A DNA stretch of 33,465 nt from an uncultured Campylobacter sp. (GTDB taxonomy: Bacteria; Campylobacterota; Campylobacteria; Campylobacterales; Campylobacteraceae): the NCBI RefSeq assembly GCF_938015785.1, contig NZ_CALLWC010000005.1:1-33465 (forward strand), given 5' to 3'. Both the position numbers and the translations under genes were made by a program. The notes under the pieces are model-generated. The model was not told the origin of the DNA, ran no database searches, and was given only the letters and a program-made list of their open reading frames with translations. Position 1 is the stretch's first letter, and the number at the start of each line of letters is the position of its first letter. Positions 1-8,768 of this stretch are shown here, one piece after another.

Positions 1-40
1 TAAAATTCTAAAATTCTAAAATTCTAAAATTCTAAAATTC
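1..40. repeat. Tandem repeat, five copies of TAAAATTC
   Basis: Five perfect head-to-tail copies of the 8-bp unit TAAAATTC open the window, immediately downstream of the antiporter gene that is read on the minus strand. The unit is built from the same A/T words that fill the other gaps of the left arm. It is at the window edge, so more copies may lie outside. No coding potential seen. Confidence 0.9.
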
Positions 41-71
41 TGCCCGCAAAAACCCGCGCAAATTCCGCAAT

Positions 72-1391
72 CTATAACATCATCGAAAAGATTATGCCGA
101 ATATGATTAGCGGGATATTAAAGAAAATAAAGGTCGGCATGCAGGTATCCCAGATGTGGCTATGCCCGCCGTCGATATTCAGCCCCACGGTAGGCCCAAG
201 CGTGCTATCGCTCGCAGGCGAGCCCGCATCGCCGATACCCGCAGCCACACCGATGATAAAGATCGTCGCCGCCGTGCTAAAGCCCAACTGCGCGGCTAGC
301 GGGCAGTATATCGTAGCGATGATAGGGATCGTACCGAAGCTCGAGCCGATACCCATCGTCACGAGTAGCCCGATGCCGATCATCAACAGCGCGCCGCCGA
401 GCTTGCCGCCGCTTAAAGTGCTTGCTACGTGCACCAGCTCGTTCACGCCGCCGGTTTCTTTTAAGATCGTGCCGTATCCTGCGGCTATCAGCATCAAAAA
501 CGCGATATAGCCCATCATATGCACGCCCTCGTCAAATACATTATCCAGCTTCTTCCACTCGATGCCTTTGCTCGCAAGCATTACTAAAATTCCGCTAAGC
601 GCGGCAAACGGAAGGGATTTGATCCAAATTTGCACCGCGAAGCACACCGCGATGCCCGCTAGAGCGCCCCACTCGCGCATACCCATCTTAAGCTCGCTAA
701 AATGCGCGTCTAAACTCTCTTTAGTTTCGGCATACTCCCTCGGCTTGCGGTAGTAGACTACGGCTAGAATGAGGCCCACGAGCATCGGCACGGCGCTTAG
801 CCACATCACGCTTGATATGTCGCCAAGGCTTACCGCGATGCCGTTTGCGTTCATATTTTTTTCGATTAGCCCCATAAAGATAAGTCCAAATCCCAGCGGC
901 AGCGCCATATACGGCGTCTGCAAGCCGAACGTCAGCGCGCACGCTACGGCGCGGCGGTCGATCTTTAGCGAGTTCATTATCTTGACTAGCGGCGGGATCA
1001 AAATCGGGATAAAGGCGATATGCACGGGGATTAAATTTTGTGAGAAGCACGCAAAAAAGGCGATCGAAAAGATAAAGACGTATTTTTTGTCGCTGATTAA
1101 ATTTGCTACCGCGCGCACCAAGATCGCCGTTAGGTTGGTTTTTGAGATCGCGCTTGCGATGACGCCTAGCAGCAGATATGAAAGCGCGGTTTCTAAATTT
1201 CCGCCCATGCCGAGGCTACCGGCGTTTTCGGGATTGCCGTTTATGAATAAATTTATGGCATCACCCAGCGGGATCTTGCTTGAGAGCACGGCGCATATCG
1301 TGCCGATTAGGATCGCAAGCATTACGTTGCACCTCAGCAAGCATAGCGCGCACATCACACAGATACTGATAAATACGGGATTAGTAAGCAT
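72..1391 (-). CDS. Na+/H+ antiporter family protein (YuiF/NhaC-like)
   Basis: A 439-residue polytopic membrane protein with about eleven hydrophobic segments and a large polar loop near the middle. It carries the conserved C-terminal stretch GDAGSPASDSTLGPTVGLN followed by DGGHSHIWDTCMPTF, typical of the Na+/H+ antiporter family that includes YuiF and HI1107-type proteins. The expected role is cation/proton exchange across the inner membrane; some relatives have been proposed to carry amino or organic acids, so the substrate is open. I place the start at the ATG at 1391, preceded by an AAGG ribosome site. A TTG 27 bases upstream is also in frame but has no better site. It is divergent from the TerC-like gene. 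Confidence 0.8.
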   Translation of the reverse strand: MLTNPVFISICVMCALCLLRCNVMLAILIGTICAVLSSKIPLGDAINLFINGNPENAGSLGMGGNLETALSYLLLGVIASAISKTNLTAILVRAVANLISDKKYVFIFSIAFFACFSQNLIPVHIAFIPILIPPLVKIMNSLKIDRRAVACALTFGLQTPYMALPLGFGLIFMGLIEKNMNANGIAVSLGDISSVMWLSAVPMLVGLILAVVYYRKPREYAETKESLDAHFSELKMGMREWGALAGIAVCFAVQIWIKSLPFAALSGILVMLASKGIEWKKLDNVFDEGVHMMGYIAFLMLIAAGYGTILKETGGVNELVHVASTLSGGKLGGALLMIGIGLLVTMGIGSSFGTIPIIATIYCPLAAQLGFSTAATIFIIGVAAGIGDAGSPASDSTLGPTVGLNIDGGHSHIWDTCMPTFIFFNIPLIIFGIIFSMML

Positions 1392-1478
1392 CTTTTGCCT
1401 TTTTTGGAATTTTTGCAATTATATAGAATTTAGGGCTAAATTTTGCTAAAATCGCGCAAAAAATCGGCTAGGACAGCG

Positions 1479-2489
1479 ATGAAATATTTTTACTCCTCTT
1501 TTGTAGTAAGCCTAATTGCGCTTGCTATCGCATTTTATATCGGCGGCGCTGGTGCCGCTTATATCTGCGCGCTTTTGTGCGCACTCGAAATCAGCCTCAG
1601 CTTCGACAACGCCGTAGTCAATGCCAAGGTGCTAAAAGATATGGCGCCGGTGTGGCAGAGCAGATTTATCCTCTGGGGCATTCCGATCGCGGTTTTTGGC
1701 ATGAGATTTTTATTCCCCGTGCTAATCGTCGCCGCAAGCGCTCATCTTGGACTTTGGGAAACCCTCGTGCTGGCACTTAAGCAGCCGCAGCGCTACCATG
1801 AAATTTTAAGCGAGAACGAAGCGCAAATTTACGTCTTCGGCGGCGCGTTTTTGCTGATGGTATTTTGCGATTTTTTCTTCGATACGCAGCGCGAGCTACA
1901 CTGGCTAGGCATAATCGAAAATAACGGGCTCGTGCGATTTTTAAAGCGCATTCCAAACGCTCCCACGCTGATCGCTCTAGCCGCGGGGCTCGTGCTGCTT
2001 GCTAAAACGGGCTCGGCTACGCTCGGCGCGGCGTATTTCGGCGCGATCCTGCTCTATCTGCTCATCTCCTGCTTCGACCGCCTTTTCGGCACGGACGGCG
2101 TAAAAAACGGTCTTGTGGGCTTTTTATACTTAGAGACCCTGGACGCGAACTTTAGCTTCGACGGCGTGATCGGCGCGTTTGCGCTAAGCGATAATATCTT
2201 CATCATTATGCTGGGGCTAGGTGCTGGCGCGATGTTCGTGCGCTCCATCACGCTGTATCTCATCGCCCGCGGCACGCTGTCGCACTTCGCGTATCTGGAG
2301 CACGGCGCGCACTACGCCATCGCGTGTTTGGCGTTTATAATGTTTGCCAAGCTGAAATTTGAAGTGAGCGAGATCATAACGGGCACCGTGGGAATCTTAT
2401 TCATCGCGCTATCGCTCCTTTCGTCGGTGCTTTACAACCGCCGCAACAAACGCAAACTAATCGAAACGATCGCGGGAAACAACGAGTGA
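1479..2489 (+). CDS. DUF475 / TerC-like integral membrane protein
   Basis: A 336-residue protein with roughly eight to nine membrane segments. Two acidic membrane motifs are visible: ISLSFDNAVVNA near residue 40, and TLDANFSFDGVIGAFALSDN in the second half. The pairing matches DUF475 within the TerC superfamily, whose members are linked to metal ion handling (Mn2+, tellurite) in the inner membrane. The start at 1479 follows an AGGA ribosome site. The frame is open upstream to a TTG at 1443, but those residues are basic and not conserved-looking. It is transcribed alone, divergently from the antiporter. The exact ion is unknown. Confidence 0.78.
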   Translation: MKYFYSSFVVSLIALAIAFYIGGAGAAYICALLCALEISLSFDNAVVNAKVLKDMAPVWQSRFILWGIPIAVFGMRFLFPVLIVAASAHLGLWETLVLALKQPQRYHEILSENEAQIYVFGGAFLLMVFCDFFFDTQRELHWLGIIENNGLVRFLKRIPNAPTLIALAAGLVLLAKTGSATLGAAYFGAILLYLLISCFDRLFGTDGVKNGLVGFLYLETLDANFSFDGVIGAFALSDNIFIIMLGLGAGAMFVRSITLYLIARGTLSHFAYLEHGAHYAIACLAFIMFAKLKFEVSEIITGTVGILFIALSLLSSVLYNRRNKRKLIETIAGNNE

Positions 2490-2522
2490 AATTTCATCGC
2501 AGATCTTGCCGTGCGCGAGATC

Positions 2523-2575
2523 AAATTTTAAAATTTCGAGCTACTGCCGCAAGCGGTAAAATTTACCCGCTTGCG
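2523..2575. repeat. Palindrome AAATTTTAAAATTT plus a GC-rich inverted repeat
   Basis: Positions 2523-2536 are the self-complementary 14-mer AAATTTTAAAATTT. Positions 2548-2560 pair with 2562-2575 (CGCAAGCGGTAAA against TTTACCCGCTTGCG, one bulge). The hairpin lies between two convergent genes and may act as a bidirectional terminator, although no long T-run follows. The rest of the 2490-2716 gap holds degenerate copies of the same words and no gene. Confidence 0.5.
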
Positions 2576-2716
2576 CCGTGTTAAATTCCAAGAGACGCCG
2601 AATTTCAAGAAACGCCAAATTCTAAAAAGCGCTAAATTTAAAGACGCGGGCGATGAGATTAAATTTTACGAAAAGCGTTAAATTTTAAACCGCGAGATGG
2701 CGTTTTAAAATTCAAA

Positions 2717-3799
2717 TCAGCGATCGCGCGAGCTCAAGCCTTTATCGCGCAATCTCTGCAGCTCTTCGCCGCCGAGTGGCACGCTATTTGCGGACTCGCC
2801 GCTCTCGCTTGCGCCGCCAAAAAGCTCCTCATTCAAACGCAGCTCGTCAATGATACCAAGAAGCTGCAAAACTTCGGCCTTTATCCGCTCGGCGTCTTTT
2901 AGCGTAGTGCGCGGCGAAAACAGCGCGGCTTCGAAGCGGTTTTTCGCGCCGTTTAAAAATAGATAAAATTTCCCGTCCATAAACGCCGCGCTAAGAGCGA
3001 TCTTGGGCGCAAGCTTAAGCTTCAAAGCCCCGAGACGCTCCATAAAGCTAGGCATCAAAAGATACCGCGGCTCGATCTTATCGCTTGCGAATACGCGAAA
3101 TTCCTCTCCGAAAATCACGTCGTCCATCAGCTCCTGATCGCCTAAAAATTTGGTGCCGGGCGAGCGATCCGCGATGATGGTTTGCCCCTTAAATTTCTTA
3201 TAAAACTCGCACACCAAAACCGAGCCGCTAAAGGCTTGCACATATTCGCCGAGCCTCCAAGCGTTCCAAAGCGCGATCGCCGATAGCAAAAAAGCCGCAG
3301 AAAGATCGCTCTTGGACCTTTGAGATAACTCTACAAGCCTCATAGATTCTCGCGTTTCATAGATTTTTATCGCCTCGCTTAGGCTAAATTTTACCCCTTT
3401 ATACACGCCGTCTATCTGATCCTCGGCTACGAATTCATTCCGTGGATAGATGCCCGTTTTGCGGAGCTCTTCTTCGTCTATGCCGCTTTGCGGCTCGTAT
3501 CTAAAGGCGGGATCGATATCTGAAATAATAGCGCGAATGAAGGCGTCTTTGTAAAAGGCGTTGTACTCCCACTTAGCGATGGAATCATCATAAATCCCCC
3601 ATACGCAGCTTACCGCAATTATCGGGATCATCGCGGACATCAGCACGGCGGAGGAGTATTCGTTTTGGATCAAGCCGTGGATAAACCAGCCGACGGAAAA
3701 AACCGCGATGCATAGCAATAAAACCAGCGGTTTTAGAAATTTTATCTTGCACTGCTGCTGCTTTTTTGCCAGCTCCTCTATCACCCTATCCATATCCAA
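2717..3799 (-). CDS. DUF3137 domain membrane protein
   Basis: A 360-residue protein with two closely spaced hydrophobic segments near residues 24-43 and 50-70, then a long soluble part. The pattern of a GVKFSLSEA element, a FYKKFKGQTIIAD strand and an EEFRVFASDKIEPRYLLMPSFMERL block matches the DUF3137 family (PF11335), which has no assigned function. The C-terminal 40 residues are polar and low in complexity. A TTG at 3799 has a GGAG site at ideal spacing, and an ATG two codons further in is possible. It converges with the TerC-like gene and is divergent from the redoxin gene. Confidence 0.72.
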   Translation of the reverse strand: MDMDRVIEELAKKQQQCKIKFLKPLVLLLCIAVFSVGWFIHGLIQNEYSSAVLMSAMIPIIAVSCVWGIYDDSIAKWEYNAFYKDAFIRAIISDIDPAFRYEPQSGIDEEELRKTGIYPRNEFVAEDQIDGVYKGVKFSLSEAIKIYETRESMRLVELSQRSKSDLSAAFLLSAIALWNAWRLGEYVQAFSGSVLVCEFYKKFKGQTIIADRSPGTKFLGDQELMDDVIFGEEFRVFASDKIEPRYLLMPSFMERLGALKLKLAPKIALSAAFMDGKFYLFLNGAKNRFEAALFSPRTTLKDAERIKAEVLQLLGIIDELRLNEELFGGASESGESANSVPLGGEELQRLRDKGLSSRDR

Positions 3800-3934
3800 A
3801 ATTTAACTCCGAATTTGATTTGCCGAAATTTTGCCCTTTATTTTACGCTAAATTTTATTAAAATTTCATCCATTAAGCGGGTTTAAGATTTTTTATGCTA
3901 TTTTTGCGACCTTATTTCGATCAAAAGGCATAAG

Positions 3935-4366
3935 ATGATAAATTTACCGAAAAATTGCGTAGTTTTTACCTACCCGAAAATGGGCGATAGCGGCAAATTT
4001 TTGCCCGCAGAGTTGCACGGCGTGGCGGGGCTTACGGGCTGCACACTTCAGTGCAAGGCCTACGAGAGCGCGTTTGCGCAGATAAAAGCCCTCGGCTTCG
4101 AGCTTATCGCCGTAGGCAGCATGGGCGAGGCGGGCACGAGCGAGTTTAAGCGCGCTACGGGCGCCACGTTTGAGTTCATAAACGACGAAAAATTCGAGCT
4201 TGAAGCGCCGCTTCGGCTCGAAACCTTCACCACCGGCGACGGGAAGAAATTTTACCACCGCCAAACCCTGATTTTTAGAGGCGGCAAGGAGATAAAGCGC
4301 TTTAGCCGAATCGCTGAGCCCGAGCAGGACGCGCAAAACGTACTTGCGGCGCTAAAGAGCCTATGA
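3935..4366 (+). CDS. Redoxin / peroxiredoxin-like protein
   Basis: A 143-residue cytoplasmic protein with a thioredoxin-like pattern: a KMGDSGKFLP segment, then GLTGCTLQC with cysteines at 36 and 40, then a predicted strand FELIAVGS. The TGCxxxC arrangement resembles the peroxidatic site of the Bcp/AhpC-TSA family, where the first Cys reduces peroxide. It is a little shorter than typical Bcp proteins. The ATG has an AAAAGG site seven bases upstream. The family call rests on motif and length; peroxide as substrate is inferred. Confidence 0.65.
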   Translation: MINLPKNCVVFTYPKMGDSGKFLPAELHGVAGLTGCTLQCKAYESAFAQIKALGFELIAVGSMGEAGTSEFKRATGATFEFINDEKFELEAPLRLETFTTGDGKKFYHRQTLIFRGGKEIKRFSRIAEPEQDAQNVLAALKSL

Positions 4367-4503
4367 TCGATCGCTTCGGCGCTGAGCTTTAAATTTCGTG
4401 CCCCAAACAAGCTGCGACACAGAGCTGGAATTTAGGGCAGAGCGCATTTTCATTAAATTCAGCATTTTTAATTAAAATGGCACTAAATTTAACGGAGGCG
4501 AGT

Positions 4504-5064
4504 ATGAAAAAATTTCTATTTTTGGCGCTATTTTGCGCTATTGCGGCAAACTGCGACGAGAGCGGGCGGACAGATAAAATTTCTGCGGCGGGCAAAACGG
4601 ACAAAACAACAAGCATCGGCGAGACCGCAAGCGCGCGCTTTATAAAGAGCGGCGAAGCAAGCGCCGGTTCGCAAAGCAGCGCCGATGCGGTCATTCAAAC
4701 GGACGGAATTTCGCGGGCGGATCTGCAAAGCTGCATCGTAAAAAGCGATGAAGGCTCCTGCGAGCGCGTCGCGCGCAGCCTGAAAAGCGGCTGCGAGCGG
4801 AAAGATCAGCTATCGTGCTTTTTCTACGCAGATGCGCTAGGGCGGGGCTTGGGCGTGGAAAAGGACGTCGTAGCGTCGTTTGAGCTTTTTCGCGAGCAGT
4901 GCGATGCCGACAGCAGCGAGGCGTGCTACGAGCTGTCGGTCAAATATCTCCAAGGAATCGGCACCCCTCAAAGCTTCGAGCTCTCGGGGCAGGCGCTAGA
5001 TAAGGCATGTAAAATGCACAACAAGCGCGCCTGCGCGGTACTCGATCTACTGCCGAAAAATTAG
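4504..5064 (+). CDS. Secreted cysteine-rich Sel1-repeat protein
   Basis: A 186-residue protein that starts with a Sec signal peptide (MKKFLFLALFCAIAANC). A Ser/Thr/Ala-rich linker of about 60 residues follows, then Sel1-type repeats in which paired cysteines recur (SCFFYADALGRGLGVEKD, then ACYELSVKYLQGIGTP). This is the layout of the Helicobacter/Campylobacter Hcp-like proteins, where each repeat is a disulphide-bridged helix pair. The Asn before the signal-peptide Cys fits poorly with a lipobox, so it may be periplasmic rather than a lipoprotein. The ATG at 4504 is chosen for its GGAGG site. A related gene follows at 5209. Confidence 0.7.
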   Translation: MKKFLFLALFCAIAANCDESGRTDKISAAGKTDKTTSIGETASARFIKSGEASAGSQSSADAVIQTDGISRADLQSCIVKSDEGSCERVARSLKSGCERKDQLSCFFYADALGRGLGVEKDVVASFELFREQCDADSSEACYELSVKYLQGIGTPQSFELSGQALDKACKMHNKRACAVLDLLPKN

Positions 5065-5208
5065 CGTGGCAGAGGCGGTAAAATTTCTGGCTTCGATCGC
5101 AAATAGGGCGCGCGAACCTTTGAAATTTTAGCGGGTTGCGAACGCGGCACGTGATGAAACAGTAAATCGGAGCGCGCGAGCGGATAAACAAAATCAAAAG
5201 GAGCAGAG

Positions 5209-5727
5209 ATGAAAGCTTTAAAGCTTGCGCTGGCTGCGGCGCTGGCGCTTAGTTTAGCAAACGCGGACGGCGAAGCCAAAGAGTTTAAATTTAGCGGCGC
5301 AAAAACTAGCGCGCTTTTAGCAAAATGCAGCAAAAAGGACGCCGCCGCATGCTACGAAGCGGCGATGAGATACGAGCTGGGCGGGCGCGGCGTCGTGCGA
5401 AACCGCCTCAAAGCGCAGGGCTTTTTCGCAGACGCCTGCGAGCTCGCAACCCTCGCCGAGCGGAAGCAGGGAGGCAAAATGGGCAGCGCAGGTGGGCGCG
5501 CGATGAGCGATCTGCGCGAGCGAGCCTGCCTAGGCAACGCCGCGGCGCTGGAGAGTTTCGCGAGCGGGCAGTGCCGCAGCCTCGTGATATACGACGAGCT
5601 TTGCGAGGGCGGCTCGCAGGAGGCGTGCGACAATCTGGCGCGGATGAAGCGCGAAGGCTGGGCGCCCAAGGAGAGCTGCAGCGAGGAGATAGTCGCAAAA
5701 TTCGGCGACGGCAAGCCGCAGAAGTAA
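5209..5727 (+). CDS. Secreted cysteine-rich Sel1/Hcp-like protein
   Basis: A 172-residue protein with a signal peptide (MKALKLALAAALALSLANA, likely cut after ANA). At least one Sel1-like unit follows (KDAAACYEAAMRYELGGRGVVRN). A second, degenerate unit lies near ACLGNAAALESFASGQC, and a third near GGSQEACDNLARM. Eight to ten cysteines occur as spaced pairs, suggesting a disulphide-rich periplasmic or secreted product. An AAGGAG site precedes the start. It follows the related gene at 4504 after 144 bases, and the two may be diverged tandem copies. Binding partner and function are unknown. Confidence 0.65.
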   Translation: MKALKLALAAALALSLANADGEAKEFKFSGAKTSALLAKCSKKDAAACYEAAMRYELGGRGVVRNRLKAQGFFADACELATLAERKQGGKMGSAGGRAMSDLRERACLGNAAALESFASGQCRSLVIYDELCEGGSQEACDNLARMKREGWAPKESCSEEIVAKFGDGKPQK

Positions 5728-6426
5728 AATTTTACTGGCTTTTGCGGCGATAGAATTTTAAAATTTTGCGAGTATAAAATTTGCCGAAATTTTATAAAGC
5801 TCGACCGAAAATGGTAACAAGGCGGGCTAAATTTTGAATTCTAAAACGCGTTTAAATTCATGTATTAAGCGACGTCAATTTTTGGGCTCAAAGAGATTAG
5901 AATTTACGCGGCAAGGCTCTTTGAATTAAAAATCTCGTGTAACGGCTGGAGCTACAATTTTAAGAACCAGAATTTAAACAAATCTGCAATTTAGCCGTGA
6001 CGATGATATAATTTTTAGAATTTTGCAAGCGTAAAATATCAAAATTTTGCGTATCTACGTCGAACCGCCCTCCCAAAAAAAAGCGCGAAATTGGAATTTT
6101 AAACTACCGTCTTGTGCGAGGAGGCGATAATTTTAAGCAGCTAGAATTTCAATTAATGCGGATTAAAATTCAAGCGTAACGGGCAAATGCGTGCACCGCA
6201 AGCGATGTAATTTCAAATATGGGCTCAAGGCTAGCAAGCCGCGGAATTTAAACGCCACGAGCGATAAATTTCAAAATACCTGTTTTAAAATTGCGAGGCG
6301 AGGATTTAAATTTAAGTGCGGTGAGCGATTAAATTGCAAAGGAAGCTTAAATTTAAATATCGCAGCTCACAAATTATGCGATGAAATTTTGCGCCTAAAT
6401 TCCGCAAGATTTGGTGCGAGATAAGC

Positions 6427-6457
6427 GTTTAATGATATCGTAGCTAGATCATTAAAC
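6427..6457. repeat. Perfect 10-bp inverted repeat
   Basis: GTTTAATGAT at 6427-6436 is exactly complementary to ATCATTAAAC at 6448-6457, with an 11-base spacer. No T-run follows on either strand, so this is not a standard terminator. It may be an operator for a dimeric regulator or a structured RNA element. Function unknown. Confidence 0.6.
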
Positions 6458-6644
6458 CAAGCTTCAATCACGCTTAAAACCCTATTTACGGGGCGCTCGC
6501 GCAAGCGGGTATTGCAAACCGCCGAAGCAAAAAAGCCTGATCGGAGGCGTTTGGCGGCGTACCCCAACCGATCGCGCCCCATATTTTGCTCTATAGCCTA
6601 GCTCGCGCACGAAATTTAGATTTTGAAATTTAGCGCAAAAATAT

Positions 6645-6650
6645 TATAAT
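6645..6650 (+). promoter_or_regulatory. Putative -10 box for the CoA-transferase gene
   Basis: TATAAT sits about 30 bases before the start codon in an A/T-rich tract. There is no recognisable TTGACA upstream, as is usual for epsilonproteobacterial sigma-70 promoters. Confidence 0.45.
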
Positions 6651-6678
6651 TTCGCCCAAATCACGGCTAGGGCGGAAA

Positions 6679-8187
6679 ATGAACTCACGCGTGCAAAACG
6701 AATATCTAAAATCAAAAATTATGAGCGCCGAAGAAGCCTGCGAACTGATCCCAAATGGCGCATCGGTGGGCTTTAGCGGCTTTGTTGGGGCGGGCTGCGC
6801 ACTAGCGCTACCACAAGCTCTAGCGCAACGAGCGACAGCGCTGCACAAAAAAGGCGAGCCCTATCAAATCGAAATTTTTACGGGCGCATCGACCGATCCG
6901 CTTTTAGACGGAGTTTTGGCAAAAGCAGGTGCCGTGAGCTTTCGCGCGCCGTTTTTTACGGATACCGATATGCGTCGTGCGATAAATAGCGGCGCCGTGC
7001 GATACGCGGACGTGCATCTATCAAGCCTTGCCGCGCAGCTTAAAGCTGGCTTTTTTCCGCATCTAAACTTTGCTGTGATCGAAGTAGTGGCGATTAAAGA
7101 AAGCGGCGAGCTCGTGCCGTCCACGTCGCTAGGCAACAACCAAGCCTGGCTCGATATCGCCGATCGCGTGATTTTAGAAGTAAATTACTACCAGCCACTT
7201 GAGCTGGAGGGTATTCACGATGTTACGGATCTGCGCCTGCCGCCGCACACTGCGGATCTGCCTATCAAGCACGTAGGCGATCGTGTAGGCAGCCCTTACA
7301 TGCATGTAGATCCTGCCAAAGTAGTCGCTGTCATAGAGGCTAGGACGCATGATCGCGTCAATAATTTTACTGCCGTGGATGAAATTTCAAGCGCGATTGG
7401 GTGCAATGTCGTAAAATTCCTAAAAAACGAGGAAGCTTGCGGCAGACTTCCCGCAAAGAAGCTACTGCCGTTACAATCGGGTATCGGCAACGTCGCTAAC
7501 GCCGTGCTTAGCTCGCTACAAAATGCTGGCTACCAAGGGCTGCAATGCTACTCCGAGGTGATCCAAGACGGTATGCTAGATCTCATCAAAAGAGGCGTCG
7601 TAGGTACTGCAAGTGCCACAGCGCTATCGCTTAGCCCTGCAGGTGTCGAGGAATTTCAAAAAAACATCGATTTCTACCGCAAGCACATAATACTGCGTTC
7701 GCAAGACGTCTCCAACTCGCCAGCGCTTATCAGAAGGCTTGGCATCGTATCGATGAATGGCATGCTTGAGGCAGATATCTACGGCAACGTAAACTCCACT
7801 AACGTCATGGGTTCGCAGATGAAAAACGGTATCGGCGGTAGCGGCGACTTCGCTCGTAACGGATATTTGTCGCTATTTTTGAGCCCGTCACTAGCTAAAG
7901 GCGGCGCGATCAGCGCTATCGTGCCCTTCGTAAGCCATGTCGATCATACCGAGCACGACACCCAGGTCATCATCACCGAATACGGCATCGCCGATCTGCG
8001 CGGTAAATGCCCTCGTGAGCGGGCTCGCGCGATGATAAGCATCGCACATCCCACTTACCAAGACGCGCTGAGAGATTATTTCGAGCGCGCCTGCGCGCAG
8101 CCCTGTGCAGGGCATACTCCGCACATCCTAAGCGAGGCGCTGTCGTGGCATCAAAGATTTAAGGATACGGGGAGTATGAAGGCTTAG
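6679..8187 (+). CDS. Acetyl-CoA hydrolase / succinyl-CoA:acetate CoA-transferase family protein
   Basis: A 502-residue cytoplasmic enzyme of the class I CoA-transferase fold. Visible signatures are GFSGFVGAG near residue 31, the QSGIGNVANAVL segment near 266, the catalytic-glutamate motif CYSEVIQDG with Glu293, and the glycine-rich NGIGGSGDFARNGY near 383. These match the AarC/Cat1/Ach1 group, which moves CoA between succinyl-CoA and acetate through a glutamyl-CoA thioester. In a campylobacter it could recycle acetate or bypass succinyl-CoA synthetase. The length is normal for the family. It is flanked by gene-free DNA on both sides, so it is probably monocistronic. Substrate pair inferred, not shown. 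Confidence 0.88.
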   Translation: MNSRVQNEYLKSKIMSAEEACELIPNGASVGFSGFVGAGCALALPQALAQRATALHKKGEPYQIEIFTGASTDPLLDGVLAKAGAVSFRAPFFTDTDMRRAINSGAVRYADVHLSSLAAQLKAGFFPHLNFAVIEVVAIKESGELVPSTSLGNNQAWLDIADRVILEVNYYQPLELEGIHDVTDLRLPPHTADLPIKHVGDRVGSPYMHVDPAKVVAVIEARTHDRVNNFTAVDEISSAIGCNVVKFLKNEEACGRLPAKKLLPLQSGIGNVANAVLSSLQNAGYQGLQCYSEVIQDGMLDLIKRGVVGTASATALSLSPAGVEEFQKNIDFYRKHIILRSQDVSNSPALIRRLGIVSMNGMLEADIYGNVNSTNVMGSQMKNGIGGSGDFARNGYLSLFLSPSLAKGGAISAIVPFVSHVDHTEHDTQVIITEYGIADLRGKCPRERARAMISIAHPTYQDALRDYFERACAQPCAGHTPHILSEALSWHQRFKDTGSMKA

Positions 8188-8768
8188 AGCGAATTTGCTT
8201 GAGCTAATGCGCTAAAGCCTAAAATTTAAGCTCATTCTCGCTGAAGCGGGAAAGTTTGCACTTAAAAATTCCGCCTTCATTTGAAAGCTCTATCGCTACT
8301 TAGAGCAAAGCTCGTTAAAATTTTTATTTTTACAAAGCTCGCGCAAAATGTTTATTATATGAATGGATCGAAATTTGCGCCATAAAATTTTAAAATTTGC
8401 AGGCGGGTTTAAGGCGCGGAATTTAAAATTTTATCGCTACGGAATTTTAAAATTTAGCCTTAAATTTGCAGCTCGCGCATTTCAAATTTTAAAATTCTAC
8501 GGCTTGGAATTTTAAAATTTTGAACTTCGCAAAATTTCATCCATACATCTGCTATCAAATTTTAAATTTAGCTCTCACTTCATTTGCCAAGCCAATCCTA
8601 GCTATAAGGCGCGCCATAAGTTCGCGATAAAACCGCGCAGTATCTGCCAAGATGAATTCTGTATAAATTAAAGCGGCGGCTTGCTAAATCAGAATTTCTT
8701 ACTTTACGAAGGCGATCTTTGGGCTATAAATTTAAAGAGGCGGGCTATAAAGTCGCGGCGAGATGAGA
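8188..8768. repeat. Intergenic cluster of AAATTTTAAAATTT-type palindromes
   Basis: No gene seen in this 580-base gap between convergent genes. Between about 8380 and 8560 it carries at least four near-identical self-complementary words (AATTTTAAAATT with one or two flanking bases), plus variants AATTTAAAATTT and AAATTTTAAATTT, spaced 20-40 bases apart by GC-richer segments. The same word recurs elsewhere in the left arm. It could form local cruciforms or hairpins or act as bidirectional termination. Confidence 0.7.

Larger units (their letters stand above)
5728..6678. other. Gene-free stretch with dense A/T-word repeats
   Basis: About 950 bases with no convincing gene on either strand. It opens with an AATTTTAAAATT palindrome at about 5754 and holds many degenerate copies of AAATTT and GAATTT, spaced a few tens of bases apart between GC-rich segments. 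A short open frame around 6191-6424 encodes Lys/Asn-rich sequence from these words, has no ribosome site, and looks spurious. A perfect inverted repeat and a promoter near the right end are listed separately. Confidence 0.6.

Noticed and set aside
569..574. Search for CRISPR arrays, tRNA, rRNA genes and insertion sequences across the window
   Set aside because: No regularly spaced 20-40 bp direct repeats, no cloverleaf-like T-arm/acceptor pairing and no transposase were found by reading. The palindromic A/T words are too short and irregular for CRISPR.
6191..6424. Frame of 77 codons in the gap before the CoA-transferase gene
   Set aside because: Translation of A/T repeat words, with no ribosome site and no family resemblance.
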